Assembly: GCA_910585065.1 (NCBI GenBank)
Contig: CAJUCG010000108.1
Location: 1-10,998, forward strand
Length of the DNA stretch: 10,998 nt
Direction: 5' to 3'
Source: an uncultured Lachnospiraceae bacterium
GTDB lineage: Bacteria > Bacillota > Clostridia > Lachnospirales > Lachnospiraceae
The stretch's first letter is position 1, and each line of letters opens with the position of its first letter. Positions 6,098 to 10,998 of this stretch are shown here, piece after piece. The translations under genes and the position numbers were made by a program. The notes under the pieces are model-generated. The model saw only the letters and a list, made by a program, of their open reading frames with translations, did not search any database and was not told where the DNA came from.

Positions 6098-6753
6098 TGG
6101 ATATCTCAAATGGAATGACCATCAGAAATGTTATGATTCTTACTTTGTGTTCCGTTTTGTTTGGACTTTTGCTTGCAATTACTTATATGTCAAAAGGAAA
6201 ATATACAAAAAGTTTTTCTATTACGCTTGTAATCCTGCCCGCAGTGGTACAGATTGTGATTATGATGGTCAACGGCAGCATTGGCACCGGCGTGGCTATT
6301 GCTGGGGCATTCAGTTTGGTGCGTTTTCGCTCCCAGCCCGCAAATGCCAAAGAAATCAGTACGATTTTTCTTGCGATGGCGATCGGTCTTACCAACGCGA
6401 TGGGATATCTTACCTTCGCCCTCTTTGTCACCGTGGTATTCTGCCTATTATTATTTGTGCTTGACCATTCCCGGTTCGGCGAGGGCAGGCATGGGATAAG
6501 AGAAATTAAGATCACGATCCCGGAGGAATTAGATTATACAAATGTATTTGATGATCTTTTTGCCGAATATTTAAGGAATGTTTCGCTTGAGAAGGTGAGA
6601 ACCACCAATATGGGAAGTATGTTTGAACTGACCTATTTTGCAGAATTTATTTCGGAGGCACGCCAGAAAGAGTTTATTGACGCAGTGCGCTGCCGCAACG
6701 GGAATTTGACGATATATGTGGCACGCCCGACAGAAAGCGGGACAGAGATTTAA
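6082..6753 (+). CDS. DUF4956 membrane protein, partner of the VTC-domain protein
   Basis: A 223-residue protein from TTG 6082; ATG 6097, which overlaps the VTC stop codon as TAATG, would give 218 residues. Hydrophobic segments lie at about 15-35, 46-63 and 93-127. The family hallmark GVAIAGAFSLVRFRS is at 70-84, followed by a conserved loop ANAKEISTIFLAMAIGL (87-103). The last about 90 residues form a soluble, probably cytoplasmic domain. DUF4956 genes are often found next to VTC-domain genes, sometimes with CotH-type kinase genes. The pair is therefore taken as one system in which this protein supplies the membrane part, perhaps moving the polymer as the membrane subunits do in the yeast VTC complex. 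That role is inference. The 16-base overlap with the VTC gene points to coupled translation and a fixed ratio of the two proteins. Confidence 0.85.
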   Translation: MFTSIMDISNGMTIRNVMILTLCSVLFGLLLAITYMSKGKYTKSFSITLVILPAVVQIVIMMVNGSIGTGVAIAGAFSLVRFRSQPANAKEISTIFLAMAIGLTNAMGYLTFALFVTVVFCLLLFVLDHSRFGEGRHGIREIKITIPEELDYTNVFDDLFAEYLRNVSLEKVRTTNMGSMFELTYFAEFISEARQKEFIDAVRCRNGNLTIYVARPTESGTEI

Positions 6754-6863
6754 GAGAATTTGATAAAATCAAGGCATAGACGAAGCAGCTTATTCATATT
6801 CTGAACTGATGGTAAAACAATGTCTGCGCTGTACGGGGAGATCCGCAGCAAAAGTGAGGGAAT

Positions 6864-8129
6864 ATGAAATTATTGCGAAAAAGAAATCTGCTCTGTCTGT
6901 GTCTTTTTTTTGCTTTTTTATGCGGTGAATTACAGACTCTTTGCGGTGTTAAAGCGGCTGGTCTCCCGAATAGTCGGGTGTTGGAGCGGGCAGAGGAGGT
7001 AGTTCCAAACGGGCTCTACTCCTATGCCTCATGTTTAATGGACGCGGAGAATGACCGCGTGCTTTTTGAGCGGCATGGAAGTGAACAGCTCCCGATGGCA
7101 AGTACCACAAAGATTATGACACTTATTGTAATATTGGAACACGCCTCCATGGATGATATTGTAACGATCTCAAAAAACGCAGCGGCGCAGCCGGATGTGC
7201 AGTTAAATATTCGCGAGGGGGAGAAATACCGCTTGGGCGATCTGGTCTATTCGCTGATGTTGGAAAGCCACAATGATGTGGCAGTGGCACTTGCGGAACA
7301 CGTTGGCGGCAGTGTGGAGGAGTTTGCTTTATTAATGAATGCAAAGGCGGCGACCATGGGGCTTACAAACACCAATTTTGTAACGCCAAATGGCCTTGAT
7401 GCGGATGGGCATTATACAACGGCTATTGAACTGTCAAAAATTGCCTCCTACGCAATCAAGAATCCGGATTTTCTCAAGATCACCAACACCGCCAATTATC
7501 AGTTTAGTGAGCTTACTACCGGGCGTTCTTTCTCGGTTACAAATAAAAACCGCTTTCTGTATTTGATGGACGGCGCGATCGGAGTGAAGACTGGATTTAC
7601 CGGAAAGGCGGGCTACTGCTTTGTCGGGGCTTTAAAAAAGGGCGATCATACACTGATTGCCACAATGCTTGCCTGCGGCTGGCCGCCGAACAAAACTTAC
7701 AAGTGGAGTGATACGAAGAAGCTTATGGAATACGGGCTAACTCATTTTAAGAAAATTCCATTTGCTGAGTACGCAACGCTTAGCATTAACGGAAAGGAAG
7801 AGGATAATCGGAGCTTTGATCCGCAAAAGATGCAGATTGTCCTTCCGGTAACTGGAGGAATTGCACAGAGTGTGGAGGCAGCAGTTGATGAGTTAGCACT
7901 CGCGCCGCTTTTGCTGGCGGAGTGGGAAGAACCAGAAATAGAAATTGTTTATGAGAAAGAACTAATTGCGCCAGTTGCTGCGAGCCAGGTTGTCGGCTCT
8001 GTTACCTGCACAATCGATGAGGCGGAATATGCATCCTGTTTTATCCGGACAAAAGAGGCGGTTCCAAAGATTGATTTTTGGTATTGTCTGTACAGGGTAA
8101 TTGGAAAATGGAAGAGTGGAGATTTTTAG
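6864..8129 (+). CDS. D-alanyl-D-alanine carboxypeptidase, peptidase S11 (DacF/PBP5 type), copy 2
   Basis: A protein of 421 residues. The MKLLRKRN start and hydrophobic stretch to about residue 32 make a signal peptide, supporting ATG 6864. GAGGG at 6856-6860 is only 3 bases upstream, so the ribosome binding site is not ideal. Catalytic motifs are complete: STTK at 80-83 with nucleophile Ser80, SHN at 135-137, and KTG at 242-244. A PBP5-type C-terminal domain begins near residue 290, and the protein ends with a hydrophobic/basic segment (IDFWYCLYRVIGKWK) that could sit on the membrane. It trims D-Ala from pentapeptide stems at the outer membrane face. It shares the fold but little detailed sequence with copy 1 at 2598-3812, so this is old paralogy rather than a recent duplication. 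A 110-base gap with no clear terminator or promoter separates it from the DUF4956 gene; co-transcription is possible. Confidence 0.93.
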   Translation: MKLLRKRNLLCLCLFFAFLCGELQTLCGVKAAGLPNSRVLERAEEVVPNGLYSYASCLMDAENDRVLFERHGSEQLPMASTTKIMTLIVILEHASMDDIVTISKNAAAQPDVQLNIREGEKYRLGDLVYSLMLESHNDVAVALAEHVGGSVEEFALLMNAKAATMGLTNTNFVTPNGLDADGHYTTAIELSKIASYAIKNPDFLKITNTANYQFSELTTGRSFSVTNKNRFLYLMDGAIGVKTGFTGKAGYCFVGALKKGDHTLIATMLACGWPPNKTYKWSDTKKLMEYGLTHFKKIPFAEYATLSINGKEEDNRSFDPQKMQIVLPVTGGIAQSVEAAVDELALAPLLLAEWEEPEIEIVYEKELIAPVAASQVVGSVTCTIDEAEYASCFIRTKEAVPKIDFWYCLYRVIGKWKSGDF

Positions 8130-8198
8130 AAGTTTGCGTTCAGAATAATACCAATATAATATAAATTCCAAAAATTACAAAAAAATTTTAAAATAAGG

Positions 8199-8227
8199 TA
8201 CACAAATCATGTGATATATGGTACAAT
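8199..8227 (+). promoter_or_regulatory. Probable promoter of the SNF2 helicase gene
   Basis: TACAAT at 8222-8227 has an upstream TG (8219-8220), making an extended -10. TACACA at 8199-8204 is a moderate -35, 17 bases away. Transcription would start near 8233, about 27 bases before the ATG. The 130-base gap from 8130 is very AT-rich. It also holds a TATAAT (8155-8160) with only a weak -35, which could be a second start. Confidence 0.55.
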
Positions 8228-8259
8228 GGAGGAATAAGCTTGAAGGAGGTCTTTTTATA

Positions 8260-10998
8260 ATGTTAATTTTATCCCGCACCGGTATCCGGAATCTGGCCAC
8301 CGACGATACCGTTTATTCCCGCGGCTTACAATATTATAAATCGGGGCGGGTTTCAAATGTGGTATATTCGAAGACAAGCCACCAGTATCGGATGACGGTA
8401 AGGGGAAATTACAGCTATTCTGTTATCGTCGCGGAAAATGAGGATGGTTCTTTTGAGTACAAATGCAATTGTCCCGGACAAGCCAAGGAAAAAAAAGCGT
8501 GCAAGCATGTGGTTGCCGCGCTGTTATTTTTGTTGAAGTACCAGGAAAAATCCACGATGGAAGTTCCGCAGAATCCGGATGAAAAAAGGGTTTATCAGGT
8601 ACTTGACTATTTTGCAAATCAGCCGGATTTGCGTATTACAAAACATATTTATCATCTCTACGCGACACTTACACTGCGTTCCATGCTGCGCACCGGGGAG
8701 GATAGAGCCCATTTGGCACTTCAGGCCGGGAGCGGAAAATATTATAAAATTCAGCTGCTCAAAAAATTTCTGACGGATTACGCGGAGGGGGAAAGTATTT
8801 CCCTTGGAAAAGAATTCCAGTACACGCCGGGTGAGAGTGAGTTTGACAGAGATTCCGTGCGACTTCTTGACTATCTGATCAATGTGTTGGAGATTCAGAA
8901 TATCACTGACCATGCCAATGCTTCCCGAATCTATTTTAAACAGCAGCTCTCTCTCTCTAAACGGATGCTTCTGCAGCTTCTCCATGTGCTTGAGGGCGGA
9001 AGTTTTACTCTTGAACTCTATGGCAGAACCTATGAAAATGTTAGTTTTACGCGGGGAAACCCGGAAATTAAATATGATTTGGATGTGTCGGAAGAAGCTA
9101 TAGCGTTAGATTACGAACTGAAAGAGCCGATTATTCCGCTGACCGAGAGCGGGGAACTCTTATTTTATCGCGGAGTACTCTATGAGCCGGATCGGAAATT
9201 TTTGCGCAATTATGTCCCATTTTACAATAATCTTGGCAGGGACAAGAACGCGCTGATTTTTCGAGGAAATAACAAACAACGTTTTTTGGAGGAAGTTTTG
9301 CCGAAGCTACACTCCACCATTATGATCGAGGTGCCAGAGGTATTAAAAGATAGATATTTGCATTTTGATCTGGAACCCAGCATATATTTTGATTTGTACA
9401 ATGACGCGATCAAAGCAGAGCTTCGCTTTCGGTACGGGGAGTACGAGTTCAACTGTTTTCAGGAGCCCCATGTGCCAGGCTTTATTATTGTGAGGCAGCA
9501 GGAGAAAGAAAAGGAGCTGATGCTGCTTTTGGAAAACAGGGGGTTTGAGCCACATTCCAGCTTTTATATCCTGCGGGAAGACGCGAAAATTTTCTCCTTT
9601 TTGCAGGGAAAATTTGGAGATTTGTCCGAACATTGTATGCTCTATTACTCTGAGGCATTTAAGCGGATTGGCATTCGCAGTGGTGGAAAATTCCATATTG
9701 GGTTAAGAGTGAACAAAGAGATAGATCTGTTAGAAATGGATCTTTCCCACGAGGGGATCTCCCAGGGGGAACTGCATGAGATTTTCCGCTCATTCCAGTT
9801 GAAAAAGAAATATTACCGTTTAAAAGATGGAAGTTTTCTAAATTTAGAAAATCAGGATATCAAAAATCTTTCTGATATTTTGGAAAATTTGAATATCACA
9901 ACAAGGCAGCTCAACGGGCAGCCGTTAAAACTTGATACAAGCAGCGCGTTCTTTCTTGAGGATGTGTTAAAGGAATCCGATTTTGTAGTGGAGAAAAATA
10001 GGGAGTTTGAACACTTAGTGGAGCGGATTCTAAATCCAATTAACAAGGAGTTTAAGGTGCCGGGCGAAGTGACCGCACAGATGCGCCCGTATCAGGTTAT
10101 AGGCTTTCAGTGGCTTAAAACACTGGCGCAAAATGGTCTCGGCGGAATTTTGGCCGATGATATGGGACTCGGAAAAACATTGCAGGCGATTTCCTATATC
10201 ACCTCCCAGCTGCGCGACGAAAAAAGGAAATTTATGGTGATCTGTCCATCCTCCCTGGTTTATAACTGGCAGGATGAGTTTGAAAAATTTTCCGGCAAGG
10301 TGCGTGTGACAGTCTGTAACGGAGTACCATCCGACCGAAAACTTATTATTGAGGGAATACAGTCCTGGGATGTGATTATTACTTCTTATCCGCTGCTGCG
10401 GCGCGACGTGATATTTTATCAGGATATTATTTTTGATACGGTCTTTATCGATGAGGCACAATTTATTAAGAATGCCACCTCGCAGAATGCACAGTCCGTA
10501 AAACTTTTAAGGGCAGCACACCGCTTCGCCTTAACGGGTACACCAGTGGAGAATTCTCTCTCCGAGTTATGGTCAATTTTTGATTTCCTGATGCCGGGAT
10601 ATCTGATGAGCCATTCAAAATTTGTTCAGCACTTTGAAAAAAAGATTATGAATAATGATAAGGTAGTCTTATCGCACCTAAATAGCCGGGTACGACCATT
10701 TATTCTGCGGCGCATGAAGAAAGATGTGCTAAAGGAACTGCCGGATAAAATTGAAGAGAAGGTAGTGACGGAGATGACGGAGGAACAGAAAAAAATATAT
10801 CTGTCTTACATGGCAAATGTGCGCAGTGAACTGGACTCTGAAATTGCACAGAAGGGATTTGAGCGCGTGCATTTGCAGGTGTTGGCGGCACTGACCAGGC
10901 TGCGTCAGATCTGCTGTCATCCGTCTACTTTCCTAGAAAACTATACTGGAAGCAGCGGAAAATTGGAGTTGCTGCTTGAGATTATGGACGATGCGCTG
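8260..10998 (+). CDS. SNF2-family helicase with N-terminal SWIM zinc finger (3' end missing)
   Basis: The frame is open from ATG 8260 to the window end (913 codons), with an excellent AAGGAGGT at 8243-8250. Residues 69-83 form a SWIM zinc finger (C69-x-C71, nine residues, C81-x-H83). A long middle part (about 120-600) corresponds in position and length to the bacterial SNF2-associated region. The SNF2 ATPase core starts at RPYQVIGFQWL (609-619). It has motif I DMGLGKT (634-640), Ia VICPSSLVYNW (660-670), motif II DEAQ (731-734), motif III LTGTP (758-762) and FILRRMKKDVLKELP (814-828). The second RecA-like lobe, with motifs IV-VI, is just beginning at the edge. Such proteins are ATP-driven DNA translocases, likely cytoplasmic and acting on nucleic acid-protein complexes; the specific role in Clostridia is not established. 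No restriction or defence gene is seen beside it in this window, though the downstream side is not visible. Confidence 0.92.
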   Translation, partial: MLILSRTGIRNLATDDTVYSRGLQYYKSGRVSNVVYSKTSHQYRMTVRGNYSYSVIVAENEDGSFEYKCNCPGQAKEKKACKHVVAALLFLLKYQEKSTMEVPQNPDEKRVYQVLDYFANQPDLRITKHIYHLYATLTLRSMLRTGEDRAHLALQAGSGKYYKIQLLKKFLTDYAEGESISLGKEFQYTPGESEFDRDSVRLLDYLINVLEIQNITDHANASRIYFKQQLSLSKRMLLQLLHVLEGGSFTLELYGRTYENVSFTRGNPEIKYDLDVSEEAIALDYELKEPIIPLTESGELLFYRGVLYEPDRKFLRNYVPFYNNLGRDKNALIFRGNNKQRFLEEVLPKLHSTIMIEVPEVLKDRYLHFDLEPSIYFDLYNDAIKAELRFRYGEYEFNCFQEPHVPGFIIVRQQEKEKELMLLLENRGFEPHSSFYILREDAKIFSFLQGKFGDLSEHCMLYYSEAFKRIGIRSGGKFHIGLRVNKEIDLLEMDLSHEGISQGELHEIFRSFQLKKKYYRLKDGSFLNLENQDIKNLSDILENLNITTRQLNGQPLKLDTSSAFFLEDVLKESDFVVEKNREFEHLVERILNPINKEFKVPGEVTAQMRPYQVIGFQWLKTLAQNGLGGILADDMGLGKTLQAISYITSQLRDEKRKFMVICPSSLVYNWQDEFEKFSGKVRVTVCNGVPSDRKLIIEGIQSWDVIITSYPLLRRDVIFYQDIIFDTVFIDEAQFIKNATSQNAQSVKLLRAAHRFALTGTPVENSLSELWSIFDFLMPGYLMSHSKFVQHFEKKIMNNDKVVLSHLNSRVRPFILRRMKKDVLKELPDKIEEKVVTEMTEEQKKIYLSYMANVRSELDSEIAQKGFERVHLQVLAALTRLRQICCHPSTFLENYTGSSGKLELLLEIMDDAL

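Noticed and set aside
5988..6464. 158-codon plus-strand open frame over the VTC/DUF4956 junction
   Set aside because: It is out of frame with both well-supported genes and its translation has no family features.
6760..6772. Inverted repeat TTGAT-AAA-ATCAA after the DUF4956 gene
   Set aside because: Five base pairs, AT-rich and no T tract; expected by chance.
6809..6928. Short open frame of about 39 codons across the start of the second carboxypeptidase gene
   Set aside because: No ribosome binding site, and it overlaps a clear signal-peptide start in another frame.
8175..8208. TTACA and GTACACAAATC near the SNF2 promoter, similar to the repeats at 5247-5285
   Set aside because: The two copies are 23 bases apart and no third copy keeps the 11-base phase; likely chance in AT-rich DNA.
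8423..10920. Several minus-strand open frames of 63-153 codons
   Set aside because: They lie opposite the SNF2 gene, which is open for 913 codons with clear motifs; they have no recognisable domains.

Overview
The window looks like chromosomal DNA of a low-to-mid GC Gram-positive bacterium, most likely a member of Clostridia (Lachnospiraceae-like). The reasons are strong AGGAGG-type ribosome binding sites, the gene set (ScpA/ScpB, two DacF/PBP5-type carboxypeptidases, a DUF523 protein, an SWIM/SNF2 helicase) and the protein sequences. The taxon is inferred by eye, not searched. It is almost fully coding. No rRNA, tRNA, CRISPR array, insertion sequence or prophage gene is visible, and no stretch over about 130 bases lacks a gene.

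Layout. (1) 1-1010, + strand: the 3' part of an Lgt-like membrane protein gene, followed 17 bases later by a DUF523 (TudS-like) gene. (2) 992-1546, - strand: a small exported protein with two bacterial Ig-like (BIG2) domains. It converges on, and overlaps by 19 bases, the DUF523 gene. (3) 1604-2522, + strand: a consensus promoter (TTGACA, 17 bases, TATAAT) drives a STAS-like plus GHKL-ATPase-like regulator. (4) 2598-5222, + strand: a D,D-carboxypeptidase gene, scpA and scpB, closely spaced and closed by an intrinsic terminator that begins inside the scpB stop codon. (5) 5247-6753, + strand: four direct repeats at exact 11-base spacing, resembling a Bacillus PhoP box, precede a VTC-domain (polyphosphate-polymerase-type) gene. 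That gene overlaps a DUF4956 membrane protein gene that starts at TTG. (6) 6864-8129: a second, paralogous D,D-carboxypeptidase. (7) 8199 to the window end: a promoter and the first 913 codons of a SWIM zinc finger / SNF2 helicase.

How the genes may work together. The carboxypeptidase-scpAB group joins cell-wall trimming with chromosome condensation, both cell-cycle housekeeping. The most interesting unit is the VTC/DUF4956 pair. It looks like a two-gene membrane-associated polyphosphate (or related phosphopolymer) synthesis system, and the repeats in front of it suggest control by phosphate starvation through a PhoB/PhoP-type response regulator. The STAS/GHKL protein has its own strong promoter and looks like a lone signalling protein whose ATP-binding motif is altered.
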